Assembly (NCBI RefSeq): GCF_014205075.1
Contig: NZ_JACHMU010000001.1
Span: forward strand, 620,001 to 684,000
Length of the DNA: 64,000 bases
Origin: Microbacterium ginsengiterrae
GTDB lineage: Bacteria > Actinomycetota > Actinomycetes > Actinomycetales > Microbacteriaceae
Direction of reading: 5' to 3'
The notes under the pieces were generated by a model. The model was given only the letters and a program-made list of their open reading frames with translations, did not search any database and was not told the DNA's origin. Positions 27,152-35,156 of this stretch are shown here, one piece after another. A program made the position numbers and the translations under genes. Within the stretch, counting starts at the first letter, position 1, and the number at the start of each line of letters is the position of its first letter.

Positions 27152-27364
27152 CTACTCGTTTCCGATCGATTTGTCGGCCTCGTCGCGGATCTGATCGATC
27201 TTCTCGGAGGCTCCTGGTGCGATCTTCTTCGCGAAGTCCGCGACACCGTCGAGGACCTTGTCGCTGATGTCCTCGGCCTGCTCGCTCTTGACTGCCTCGG
27301 CGATCTTGTCCTTGTTCTGCTCGTACAGGTCCTTGCCCTTGTTCACCACGTCGTCGACACCCAT
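27152..27364 (-). CDS. small MT0933/Rv0909-like antitoxin-family protein
   Basis: A 70-aa acidic, Lys-rich, helix-prone protein: GVDDVVNKGKDLYEQNKDKI, then repeats of the IAEAV/ISDKVLDGVADFAKKI kind. The pattern matches the MT0933-like antitoxin family (Rv0909 type) common in actinobacteria. No toxin gene is adjacent, and many family members are lone genes of unknown role, so toxin-antitoxin function is not supported here. Ribosome site GAAGGGATTCTC. It sits alone between tuf and the S10 operon and has its own terminator. Confidence 0.72.
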   Translation of the reverse strand: MGVDDVVNKGKDLYEQNKDKIAEAVKSEQAEDISDKVLDGVADFAKKIAPGASEKIDQIRDEADKSIGNE

Positions 27365-27460
27365 GAGAATCCCTTCGAAGGCCGATGCCGGCGGGACTCC
27401 CCCGCGGCCCTCTCATTGTGCATGCGGATACCGCGCCATGGAAGAGGCCGGGGCATACGA

Positions 27461-27494
27461 CAGCGGGGCCGGGCCCGAAGGCCCGACCCCGCTG
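27461..27494 (-). terminator. terminator after tuf
   Basis: CAGCGGGGCCGGGC pairs with GCCCGACCCCGCTG, 13 of 14 bases paired, around a CCGAAG loop, 14 bases after the tuf stop. Confidence 0.8.
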
Positions 27495-27508
27495 AGGAGT
27501 AAGAGAAC

Positions 27509-28699
27509 TTACTTGACGATCTTCGTGACCGTACCGGCGCCGACGGTGCGTCCACCCTCACGGATGGCGAAGCCGAGGCCCTCCTCCATGGCGATCGGCT
27601 GGATCAGCTCGACCGACATGTCGGTGGTGTCGCCGGGCATGACCATCTCGGTGCCCTCGGGCAGCGAGATGACGCCGGTGACGTCGGTGGTGCGGAAGTA
27701 GAACTGCGGGCGGTAGTTCGTGTAGAACGGGTTGTGACGGCCACCCTCGTCCTTGGACAGGATGTACGCGGTGCCCTCGAAGTTCGTGTGCGGGGTAACC
27801 GAACCCGGCTTCACGACGACCTGGCCGCGCTCGACGTCCTCACGCTTGAGACCGCGAAGCAGCAGACCACAGTTCTCGCCGGCCCATGCCTCGTCGAGCT
27901 GCTTGTGGAACATCTCGATACCGGTGACCGTGGTCTTCTGCGTCGGGCGGATGCCGACGATCTCGACCTCGGAGTTGATGGCGAGGGTGCCACGCTCGGC
28001 GCGGCCGGTGACGACCGTTCCACGACCGGTGATCGTGAAGACGTCCTCGATCGGCATGAGGAACGGCTTGTCGCGGTCACGCTCCGGGTCCGGAACGCTG
28101 TCGTCGACAGCCTGCATGAGCTCGAGGATCGCGTCGACCCACTTCTCTTCGCCCTCGAGCGCCTTCAGCGCCGAGACCTTGACGACAGGAGCGTCCTCGT
28201 CGAAGCCCTGGCCTGCGAGCAGCTCGCGGACCTCGAGCTCGACGAGCTCCAGGATCTCCTCGTCGTCGACCATGTCGGACTTGTTCAGCGCGACGAGCAG
28301 GTACGGAACGCCGACCTGCTTGGCGAGCAGAACGTGCTCACGGGTCTGAGCCATCGGGCCGTCGGTGGCGGCGACCACGAGGATGGCGCCGTCCATCTGA
28401 GCAGCACCGGTGATCATGTTCTTGACGTAGTCAGCGTGACCCGGGGCGTCAACGTGCGCGTAGTGGCGCTTGGGGGTCTCGTACTCGATGTGCGAGATGT
28501 TGATCGTGATACCACGCTGACGCTCTTCAGGAGCGGAGTCGATGGTCGCGAAGTCGCGCTGCACGTTGGTGTCAGACGGGTACTTGTCAGCGAGCACCTT
28601 GGAGATGGCTGCGGACAGCGTCGTCTTGCCGTGGTCAACGTGACCGATGGTTCCGATGTTAACGTGCGGCTTGGTCCGCTCGAACTTGGCCTTGGCCAC
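27509..28699 (-). CDS. tuf: elongation factor Tu
   Basis: EF-Tu, 396 aa, delivers aminoacyl-tRNA to the ribosome. GTPase motifs: [14 protein letters not shown] near residue 19, [12 protein letters not shown] near 81, [10 protein letters not shown] near 136 and SALKALEG near 174. Ends with [13 protein letters not shown]. Last gene of rpsL-rpsG-fusA-tuf; it may also have its own promoter in the AT-rich patch upstream (see 28777-28782). Ribosome site GAGGAGGACCC. Confidence 0.98.
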   Translation of the reverse strand: MAKAKFERTKPHVNIGTIGHVDHGKTTLSAAISKVLADKYPSDTNVQRDFATIDSAPEERQRGITINISHIEYETPKRHYAHVDAPGHADYVKNMITGAAQMDGAILVVAATDGPMAQTREHVLLAKQVGVPYLLVALNKSDMVDDEEILELVELEVRELLAGQGFDEDAPVVKVSALKALEGEEKWVDAILELMQAVDDSVPDPERDRDKPFLMPIEDVFTITGRGTVVTGRAERGTLAINSEVEIVGIRPTQKTTVTGIEMFHKQLDEAWAGENCGLLLRGLKREDVERGQVVVKPGSVTPHTNFEGTAYILSKDEGGRHNPFYTNYRPQFYFRTTDVTGVISLPEGTEMVMPGDTTDMSVELIQPIAMEEGLGFAIREGGRTVGAGTVTKIVK

Positions 28700-28776
28700 T
28701 GGGTCCTCCTCAGGACGTTCGTGTAGAGATTGCCGGGCACTGGATTGTGACCGGTTCGCTACGGGGTTTGATTCTC

Positions 28777-28782
28777 AGTTTA
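28777..28782 (-). promoter_or_regulatory. candidate -10 of a tuf-proximal promoter
   Basis: TAAACT on the minus strand inside the AT-rich stretch 28770-28810, about 78 nt before the tuf start. No convincing -35. Confidence 0.35.
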
Positions 28783-28824
28783 GTAGAGAGTGCTTTGTGA
28801 AGTTGTGTGTTGTCCGACCGGACG

Positions 28825-28856
28825 CCCCTGCCCTTCGACAGGCTCAGGGAGCGGGG
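28825..28856. repeat. dispersed CCCTTCGACAGGCTCAGGG-type palindrome
   Basis: CCCCTG...CAGGGAGCGGGG around CCCTTCGACAGGCTCAGGGA (28831-28850) in the fusA-tuf spacer. I recall this palindromic word as a dispersed intergenic repeat in several GC-rich genomera. It occurs once here; number of genomic copies unknown. Confidence 0.5.
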
Positions 28857-28876
28857 CATCCGGCCGGGCTCAGGGC

Positions 28877-30991
28877 TTACTCGCCCTTGGTCTTCTGGAT
28901 GATCTCGTCTGCGACGGCCTTGGGGACCTCGGAGTACGAGTCGAACTCCATCGAGTACACCGCGCGACCAGAGGTCTTCGAGCGCAGGTCGCCGATGTAG
29001 CCGAACATCTCGGACAGCGGAACCGATGCCCGGACGATCTTGATGCCGGTGGCATCCTCCATCGACTGGATCTGTCCACGACGCGAGTTCAGGTCGCCGA
29101 TGACGTCGCCCATGTACTCCTCGGGCGTACGCACCTCGACAGCCATCAGCGGCTCGAGCAGCACGGGGTTCGCGCGGCGCGCGGCCTCCTTGAAGCCCAT
29201 GGATCCTGCGATCTTGAACGCCATCTCCGAGGAGTCGACGTCGTGCGCGGCACCGTCGACGATGGTCGCCTTGACGCCCACCATCGGGTAGCCGGCGAGC
29301 ACGCCGACGTTCATCGCATCCTGGAAACCAGCATCGATGGAGCCGATGTACTCACGCGGGATACGACCACCGGTGACCGAGTTGACGAATTCGTACGTCT
29401 TGTCGGCCGTGACCTCGAGCGGCTCGATGTTGAACTGGATCTTCGCGAACTGTCCAGAACCACCGGTCTGCTTCTTGTGGGTGTAGTCGTGCTTCTCGAC
29501 GGCCTTCTTGATCGTCTCGCGGTAGGCCACCTGGGGCTTTCCGACGTTCGCCTCGACGCGGAATTCGCGCTTCATGCGGTCGACGAGGATGTCGAGGTGC
29601 AGCTCGCCCATGCCCTTGATGGTCGTCTGACCGGTCTCGGGGTTGAGCTCCGTGCGGAAGGTCGGGTCCTCCTCAGCGAGCTTCTGGATCGCGAGACCCA
29701 GCTTCTCCTGGTCGGCCTTGGTCTTCGGCTCGATGGCGACCTCGATCACCGGCTCCGGGAACGTCATCGACTCGAGGACGACCGGGGCGGCCGGGTCGGC
29801 GAGGGTGTCACCGGTGGTGGTGTCCTTCAGTCCGATGACGGCGTAGATGTTGCCCGCGGTGAGCGAGTCGACCGGGTTCTCCTTGTTGGCGTGCATCTGG
29901 AAGATCTTTCCGATGCGCTCCTTCTTGCCCTTGGTCGAGTTGACCACGGCAGAGCCCGAGTCGAGGTGGCCCGAGTACACGCGAACGTAGGTCAGACGAC
30001 CGAAGAACGGGTGCACGGCGACCTTGAACGCGAGAGCCGAGAACGGGTCGTTGGCGTCGGGACGACGCTCGATGATCTTCTCTTCGTCCTTCGGGTCGTG
30101 CGCCTCGATGGCACCGACGTCGAGGGGGTTGGGGAGGTAGTCGACGACTGCATCCAGCATCGGCTGAACGCCGCGGTTCTTGAACGCGGAGCCGCAGAGG
30201 ACCGGGTAGATCTCGTTCGCGACGACCATCTTGCGGATGGCGCCCTTGATCTCGGCGATCGTGAGCTCTTCGCCGCCGAAGAACTTCTCGAGCAGCGCGT
30301 CGTCGGTCTCGGCGACGGTCTCCAGCAGCTGCTGGCGGTACTGCTCGGCCTTGTCCTTGAGGTCGGCGGGGATCTCCTGCACCTCGTAGGAGGCGCCCAT
30401 CGTCACGTCACCCTTGGAGTCACCGGGCCACACCAGCGCGCGCATCTCGATGAGGTCGACGACGCCGACGAAGTCGTTCTCGGCACCGATCGGGAGCTGC
30501 AGCACGAGCGGCTTGGCTCCGAGGCGGTTGATGATCGTGTCGACGGTGAAGTAGAAGTCCGCACCGAGCTTGTCCATCTTGTTGACGAAGCAGATGCGCG
30601 GAACGCCGTACTTGTCAGCCTGACGCCACACGGTCTCGGACTGGGGCTCGACGCCCTCCTTGCCGTCGAAGACGGCGACAGCACCGTCGAGGACGCGGAG
30701 CGAGCGCTCCACCTCGACCGTGAAGTCCACGTGACCGGGGGTGTCGATGATGTTGATCTGGTTGTTGTTCCAGAAGCAGGTCACGGCGGCAGACGTGATC
30801 GTGATGCCGCGCTCCTTCTCCTGCTCCATCCAGTCGGTGGTCGAGGCGCCATCGTGCGTCTCACCCAGCTTGTGGTTCACGCCCGTGTAGAACAGGATGC
30901 GCTCGGTGGTGGTGGTCTTGCCGGCATCGATGTGCGCCATGATGCCGATGTTGCGGACCTTGCTCAGGTCGGTGAGCACGTCTTGTGCCAC
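28877..30991 (-). CDS. fusA: elongation factor G
   Basis: EF-G, 704 aa, drives translocation and, with RRF, ribosome recycling. GTPase motifs: [20 protein letters not shown] near residue 18, [10 protein letters not shown] near 85 and [12 protein letters not shown] near 139. Domain IV holds the [19 protein letters not shown] segment. Length fits full-size EF-G. Follows rpsG across a very strong hairpin. Confidence 0.98.
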   Translation of the reverse strand: MAQDVLTDLSKVRNIGIMAHIDAGKTTTTERILFYTGVNHKLGETHDGASTTDWMEQEKERGITITSAAVTCFWNNNQINIIDTPGHVDFTVEVERSLRVLDGAVAVFDGKEGVEPQSETVWRQADKYGVPRICFVNKMDKLGADFYFTVDTIINRLGAKPLVLQLPIGAENDFVGVVDLIEMRALVWPGDSKGDVTMGASYEVQEIPADLKDKAEQYRQQLLETVAETDDALLEKFFGGEELTIAEIKGAIRKMVVANEIYPVLCGSAFKNRGVQPMLDAVVDYLPNPLDVGAIEAHDPKDEEKIIERRPDANDPFSALAFKVAVHPFFGRLTYVRVYSGHLDSGSAVVNSTKGKKERIGKIFQMHANKENPVDSLTAGNIYAVIGLKDTTTGDTLADPAAPVVLESMTFPEPVIEVAIEPKTKADQEKLGLAIQKLAEEDPTFRTELNPETGQTTIKGMGELHLDILVDRMKREFRVEANVGKPQVAYRETIKKAVEKHDYTHKKQTGGSGQFAKIQFNIEPLEVTADKTYEFVNSVTGGRIPREYIGSIDAGFQDAMNVGVLAGYPMVGVKATIVDGAAHDVDSSEMAFKIAGSMGFKEAARRANPVLLEPLMAVEVRTPEEYMGDVIGDLNSRRGQIQSMEDATGIKIVRASVPLSEMFGYIGDLRSKTSGRAVYSMEFDSYSEVPKAVADEIIQKTKGE

Positions 30992-31039
30992 AGGAGTGTC
31001 CTTTTCTGTCTAGCAGTGAGACTGCGAAGAGAGTGGGGT

Positions 31040-31068
31040 GCCCGCCCCGGCGCGACGCCGGGGCGGGC
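31040..31068 (-). other. 13-bp perfect hairpin between rpsG and fusA
   Basis: GCCCGCCCCGGCG pairs perfectly with CGCCGGGGCGGGC around a CGA loop, 8 bases after rpsG and about 49 before fusA. It is too stable to be neutral, but there is no T tract. It is probably an attenuator, a 3-prime-end stabiliser, or a processing site that sets the rpsL-rpsG to fusA-tuf ratio. Confidence 0.7.
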
Positions 31069-31076
31069 GAGGCTGT

Positions 31077-31547
31077 TTACCAGCGGTAGTGTGCGAACGC
31101 GCGGTTCGACTCGGCCATCTTGTGAGTGTCCTCACGACGCTTGACTGCAGCGCCCAGGCCGTTCGAGGCATCCAGGATCTCGTTCTGGAGGCGCTCGGTC
31201 ATGGTCTTCTCACGACGACCCTTGGCGTAGCTGACGAGCCAGCGCAGGGCCAGCGTGTTGGCGCGGTGAGGCTTGACCTCGACCGGCACCTGGTAGGTCG
31301 AGCCACCGACGCGGCGGCTGCGGACCTCAAGGGTGGGGCGCACGTTGTCGAGCGCCTTCTTGAGGGTGGCGACGGCATCCTGGCCGTTCTTCGCCTCGAC
31401 GCCGCGGAGGGCGCCGTAGACGATCGACTCGGCCAGCGACTTCTTGCCGTCGACGAGGATCTTGTTCACCAGCGAGGTGACGATCGGCGCGCCGTATACG
31501 GGGTCGTTGACGACGGGGCGCTTGGGGGCGGGACCCTTACGAGGCAT
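31077..31547 (-). CDS. rpsG: 30S ribosomal protein S7
   Basis: S7, 156 aa, initiates head assembly of the small subunit. Shows [40 protein letters not shown] and [20 protein letters not shown], all conserved. Starts 5 bases after rpsL. Confidence 0.98.
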   Translation of the reverse strand: MPRKGPAPKRPVVNDPVYGAPIVTSLVNKILVDGKKSLAESIVYGALRGVEAKNGQDAVATLKKALDNVRPTLEVRSRRVGGSTYQVPVEVKPHRANTLALRWLVSYAKGRREKTMTERLQNEILDASNGLGAAVKRREDTHKMAESNRAFAHYRW

Positions 31548-31552
31548 CTAAC

Positions 31553-31921
31553 TCAACCCTTCTTCGCACCGTAGCGGGAACGAGCCTGCTTACGGTTCTT
31601 GACTGCCTGGGTGTCCAGGGCGCCGCGGACGATCTTGTAACGCACACCGGGGAGGTCCTTCACACGACCACCGCGCACGAGCACCAGCGAGTGCTCCTGC
31701 AGGTTGTGGCCCTCGCCGGGGATGTAGGCGGTGACCTCGGTGCCGTTGCGGAGCTTCACACGAGCGACCTTGCGCATCGCCGAGTTCGGCTTCTTCGGGG
31801 TGGTGGTGTAGACGCGGGTGCAGACCCCGGCCTGCTGGGGGTTCGACTTCAGGGCGGGCGCCTTGGTCTTGGTGACCTTGGGCGAGCGACCCTTGCGAAC
31901 CAACTGCTGAATGGTTGGCAC
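31553..31921 (-). CDS. rpsL: 30S ribosomal protein S12
   Basis: S12, 122 aa, at the decoding centre. Begins [20 protein letters not shown]; the decoding loop is [18 protein letters not shown] with Lys at the position where streptomycin-resistance changes occur, and [19 protein letters not shown] follows, so it appears wild type. First gene of the str operon. Confidence 0.98.
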   Translation of the reverse strand: MPTIQQLVRKGRSPKVTKTKAPALKSNPQQAGVCTRVYTTTPKKPNSAMRKVARVKLRNGTEVTAYIPGEGHNLQEHSLVLVRGGRVKDLPGVRYKIVRGALDTQAVKNRKQARSRYGAKKG

Positions 31922-31984
31922 GTTCTCTCCTCATAATGCTGCACGGTGACAGCGTGATGGGTTTCACATCATGACCCACCGGCA

Positions 31985-31998
31985 CGCCTGATCAGGCG
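31985..31998 (-). other. CGCCTGATCAGGCG palindrome in the str leader
   Basis: A 14-bp perfect palindrome in the rpsL leader between promoter and start. Possible operator or RNA stem. Confidence 0.4.
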
Positions 31999-32089
31999 GG
32001 CTTTTGGTGTGATGGGTATGCCGTGGGGGCTGACCGGTATGGACCGGAGCCCGTGCGCAGGCACGCCGAGACGTGCACACACCTGACCA

Positions 32090-32119
32090 AGTGTAGGCCT
32101 GCGCGACCCGAGTGGTCAA
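32090..32119 (-). promoter_or_regulatory. promoter of the rpsL-rpsG-fusA-tuf operon
   Basis: On the minus strand TTGACC, 18 nt, TACACT: the clearest consensus promoter in the window. It gives a leader of about 160 nt before rpsL and lies just after the stop of the upstream gene. Confidence 0.75.
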
Positions 32120-32143
32120 ATGATCGGCGCCGATCGCTCCGGC

Positions 32144-32791
32144 TCAGGGTGCCTCCGGGTCGAACGGGGAGTCCAGCGCCTGGGTGAGTTCGGCCAGCAT
32201 CGCTTCGATCTGCGGCTCGACGTATTGCGAGATCGCCGCCTGGACAGCGAGGCGGTGGCTCAGCAGCATCCCGCAGATCTCGCGTCCGACCATGTTGGCG
32301 TACTCGTCGGCGAGGGCCACCTCCTGGCGGAGGGCGGCCTTCGCCTCGTCGGACAGCGGCGGCAGAGGTGGCAGCTCCACGGCCGCGTCGTCGGCGAGTC
32401 CGGCGATGGTGAAGAGGAAGGGCGCACCGGGGACGGGGTCCGGGTCGAGGGGCATGCCCTCGTACTCCGGGTCGAGGTCCTCGGTCGGACGATAACTCCT
32501 GGCCCTGTTGCGCGCGGCCTGCTGGTCGAGCTCCGCCTGCAGCATCGGCAGATTCCTCGCCGTGTACTCGGCCACAGCATGGTCGACGACGGTCTTGATC
32601 CGCGTGGACAGCCCGTGCTGGACGCCATGCGGGACGTTCGCGCCGATCCCCACGGCGGAGAGCACCGGGGAACCGAGGCAGCGGCGACACGGAGCGACGC
32701 GGCCGCGATGCGTGGCGGGCTCCCAGCGCGGCACCCAGCGCAACCAGGCCTCGACGGCCTGGTCGACCTGAGTCTCCAGTGAGCGCTCCAC
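32144..32791 (-). CDS. conserved hypothetical protein upstream of rpsL
   Basis: A 215-aa soluble protein of unknown function. The N-terminus has RVAPCRRCLGSP, a lone CxxC. A Pro/Asp-rich stretch (DPEYEGMPLDPDPVPGAP) follows near residue 110, and the C-terminal half looks helical and acidic. I recognise no domain. GTG is chosen as start because TACGCT lies 6 nt upstream. It precedes the str operon on the same strand but is separated by that operon's own promoter. Confidence 0.7.
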   Translation of the reverse strand: MERSLETQVDQAVEAWLRWVPRWEPATHRGRVAPCRRCLGSPVLSAVGIGANVPHGVQHGLSTRIKTVVDHAVAEYTARNLPMLQAELDQQAARNRARSYRPTEDLDPEYEGMPLDPDPVPGAPFLFTIAGLADDAAVELPPLPPLSDEAKAALRQEVALADEYANMVGREICGMLLSHRLAVQAAISQYVEPQIEAMLAELTQALDSPFDPEAP

Positions 32792-32797
32792 AGGTCA

Positions 32798-32803
32798 AGC
32801 GTA
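32798..32803 (-). promoter_or_regulatory. -10 element, leaderless start of the 215-aa gene
   Basis: On the minus strand TACGCT ends 6 nt before the GTG at 32791. Confidence 0.5.
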
Positions 32804-32844
32804 CGGCGATCGACGCGCCGGGTGGAGATTTCGCGGGATCGGGC

Positions 32845-33342
32845 TCACTCCGCGTCGGGTTCGTCCCGTTCCCACGGCCAGCGCGGCTGGGATGCCCGCG
32901 TTCGCCTGAGGGCGACTCCGGCCCATCCCGCGATCGCGGCGGCGACGAGGATGACGACCTCCGCTCCCCCGGTGATGAGCCCGCCCATCACCGCCAGCGG
33001 CGTGACGACCTCCCCTGTCTCGAAGAGGACGGTGATCCCGACGGCGAGCAGGTGCGCGAGCGCCGTACCGACGGCGATCGTCCAGACCGATCGGAACCGG
33101 GGCTCCGCGACGCGGAGGGCCAGTGAGAGGATGCCGGCGTACACCGCGACCGCCACGATCATCCCGGCGATGCCGGGCGCCTGCCCGAGACCCGGCGTGG
33201 AGATGATGTCCGAATCAGTCGCGACGCTGAGTGCGCCGAGGCCGAACAACGACAACGCGAAGAAGCCGACAGCCGTCATCACCGTCGCCAGGACGGCCGA
33301 GACCCCCGCCGGCCGTGGGCTGCGGGGGTCTCGGGAGGACAT
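32845..33342 (-). CDS. small membrane protein, unknown function
   Basis: A 165-aa protein with about four membrane helices (near 14-42, 55-77, 84-108, 116-142) and charged ends; the C-terminus is RWPWERDEPDAE. I recognise no family with certainty. It lies 9 bases downstream of the next membrane-protein gene, so the two probably form one transcript. Confidence 0.7.
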   Translation of the reverse strand: MSSRDPRSPRPAGVSAVLATVMTAVGFFALSLFGLGALSVATDSDIISTPGLGQAPGIAGMIVAVAVYAGILSLALRVAEPRFRSVWTIAVGTALAHLLAVGITVLFETGEVVTPLAVMGGLITGGAEVVILVAAAIAGWAGVALRRTRASQPRWPWERDEPDAE

Positions 33343-33351
33343 CGGTACGGA

Positions 33352-34362
33352 CTACCTGGAGAGGGAGGGCCCGGCCTCGAGCGTGCGCTCGTACTCGCGC
33401 TGGGCCTCTTCGTTCAGTTCGGTCTTGCGTGCGCCGCTGCGGGCGACCCATGCGCCGAACCAGATGGTCAGCTCGCGCCCGAGGACGAACGCCGCGATGG
33501 CCAGCGGCGCGAAGAGCTGCTCTCCGATCAACTCGGTCGCCTGCCGGGCCGAGATCAGCCAGAACGGCGCCTCGAAGAGCTGACCGAGGATGTATCCACC
33601 GTAGGAGGCGACGCCGACGAGGAGGCCGAAGACCACCCACAGGCCCCAACGCCCACGGTTGATGACAGCGCCCAGCAGCCAGAAGGCGAGGAAGAACACC
33701 ACGACAGGGACCCAGAAGCCCCACGTCGTCAGGGTCTCGAGGACGCGGTCGACGATGCCGTCTGCTTGCACTTCGCCACGCAGTGCGCTCCACCCGAGCC
33801 CGACGGCGAGGTAGAGGATCGCGAACGACAGTGTGGCGAGCAGGCCGATCGCACCGGCGGTGCCGCGGTTGCCGCGCTCACGGGGCGGCTCCGGTGCCTG
33901 CACGAAGATGGGCTGCTGCTGGACGGGTGCGGCGACGACCGTCTCCGCGACGAGAGGCTCGGAGGGGACGACCTTCGTCTCGGCGTCGCCTGCTGCCGGA
34001 GGCGCGTAGGCGGAGTCGGCGATGCTCGCCTCCGACGTGCGGTCGAAGCGGAACTCGTCGTCGACCGGGAGGGCCGAGGCCTTGGCGTCGCGGACCTCCG
34101 CGTCGAACCGGGAGGTGGGCGTCGCATCGACGGGCTCCGAAGCACCGAAGGTGCCGGGGTGGTCGCGCTCGGCCGCTTCGAAGGCGGCGAGGTCGGGGTC
34201 GACCGCGTAATGATCGACGGGGGCGTGCTCTGCGGCGGCCGCCGAGCGGTCGGGCACCTCGGCGCGGGCTGCCTCGGCCTCAGCGAGCCCTGCGTTGGCG
34301 CTGTCGACGACGTCGTCGACGTCGGACTTGGGCTCGTTCTGGGGGACCTCGGGGTCACTCAT
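33352..34362 (-). CDS. membrane protein with long acidic cytoplasmic N-terminus
   Basis: A 336-aa protein. The first 165 residues are acidic, low in complexity and rich in Ala, Asp, Glu and Pro, so probably disordered. Four membrane helices follow (about 170-194, 212-234, 240-264, 285-307), with a basic C-terminus. No domain is recognised. ATG at 34362 is chosen for its GAGGAGAGG ribosome site; a longer frame upstream is not supported. Confidence 0.7.
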   Translation of the reverse strand: MSDPEVPQNEPKSDVDDVVDSANAGLAEAEAARAEVPDRSAAAAEHAPVDHYAVDPDLAAFEAAERDHPGTFGASEPVDATPTSRFDAEVRDAKASALPVDDEFRFDRTSEASIADSAYAPPAAGDAETKVVPSEPLVAETVVAAPVQQQPIFVQAPEPPRERGNRGTAGAIGLLATLSFAILYLAVGLGWSALRGEVQADGIVDRVLETLTTWGFWVPVVVFFLAFWLLGAVINRGRWGLWVVFGLLVGVASYGGYILGQLFEAPFWLISARQATELIGEQLFAPLAIAAFVLGRELTIWFGAWVARSGARKTELNEEAQREYERTLEAGPSLSR

Positions 34363-34451
34363 GTGGGCGCCTCTCCTCGATATGTGCAGTGCGAGGATAT
34401 CTCCGGCAGGGCACCGGAAACGGGAGGCGTGCCGTCGTGTCGTGCGACCCG

Positions 34452-34622
34452 TCAGGGAGCGCCGGAGCCGCCGGGAGCGACGGTGCGCAGCGTGTCGCCG
34501 ACGAACTGGATCATCACGGGGCCCATCGGCAGCGCGAGCCACAGCAGCGCAGCCACGACAGCTGCGCACATCACGCCGACGATCCAGCTCATCGCGAGGT
34601 TCCGCCCGTCAGCACGTGCCAT
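34452..34622 (-). CDS. 56-aa single-pass membrane protein
   Basis: A small gene encoding MARADGRNLAMSWIVGVMCA, then a hydrophobic helix to about residue 36 and a Gly/Ser/Pro tail. It is supported by a -10 hexamer 6 nt before the ATG, by helix-coding composition, and by a clean stop. Function unknown. It lies between two other small membrane-protein genes on the same strand. Confidence 0.6.
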   Translation of the reverse strand: MARADGRNLAMSWIVGVMCAAVVAALLWLALPMGPVMIQFVGDTLRTVAPGGSGAP

Positions 34623-34628
34623 GTCTCA

Positions 34629-34634
34629 ACGCTA
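34629..34634 (-). promoter_or_regulatory. -10 element, leaderless start of the 56-aa gene
   Basis: On the minus strand TAGCGT ends 6 nt before the ATG at 34622. Confidence 0.45.
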
Positions 34635-34690
34635 CGACCGGGGGGTGCGTCTGTCGTGACGGGACACGCGTGATGCAGGTCACGAGATCA

Positions 34691-35113
34691 TCATCTCCGG
34701 CGGAGTCGCCACAGCAGCCAGAGTCCGGATGCGGGGATGAGCACGACCTCGAAAAGAACGAGCGAGTTCCAGAGGTCGTACGACGCCGGGATGAGCGGGT
34801 TGCGTGCCTGCGCACCATCGGCGGAAGCCTGCGTGATGAGCGAGATGCACACGGCCGCCAGCGCGGCGACGACGAACGGAAGGGTGAGGGCGATGAGCTT
34901 CTCCGCGCGCCGCCACAATCCGCTCATGAGCACCATGATCACGCCAGCGCACCAGCCGAGCACCGGCACCACGATGCCCCCGAACGCCAGCGCGAGCGCT
35001 GCGGCGATCGCGAATCCACGCGACTCGGCGAGAGGAGGCCTCGTGCGGGTCGACGCGGCCGCCTCGGAAGGCATCTCCGCGGTCACGGCGCTTCTCTCAC
35101 CGGGTTTCGCCAT
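34691..35113 (-). CDS. small membrane protein, unknown function
   Basis: A 140-aa protein: polar N-terminus of about 35 residues, then hydrophobic stretches near 36-68, 80-101 and 115-137, so three or four helices. No family recognised. ATG at 35113 is preferred to upstream starts because TACAGT lies 7 nt before it. It follows the GH13 gene on the same strand, 43 bases after its stop. Confidence 0.68.
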   Translation of the reverse strand: MAKPGERSAVTAEMPSEAAASTRTRPPLAESRGFAIAAALALAFGGIVVPVLGWCAGVIMVLMSGLWRRAEKLIALTLPFVVAALAAVCISLITQASADGAQARNPLIPASYDLWNSLVLFEVVLIPASGLWLLWRLRRR

Positions 35114-35120
35114 GCGCACG

Positions 35121-35126
35121 ACTGTA
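35121..35126 (-). promoter_or_regulatory. -10 element, leaderless start of the 140-aa gene
   Basis: On the minus strand TACAGT ends 7 nt before the ATG at 35113. Confidence 0.45.
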
Positions 35127-35156
35127 CCCGCGGACGGCGTCCGCGTCACCCGATGC

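Noticed and set aside
27152..27364. Toxin-antitoxin system near rpsJ
   Set aside because: No toxin-like gene beside the MT0933-like gene.
28700..28876. tRNA genes in the fusA-tuf spacer
   Set aside because: Only a palindromic repeat and a possible promoter are seen; no T arm or anticodon arm.
28790..31144. 784-aa plus-strand frame over fusA
   Set aside because: Antisense to EF-G; Leu/Asp/Val-rich shadow with no motif.
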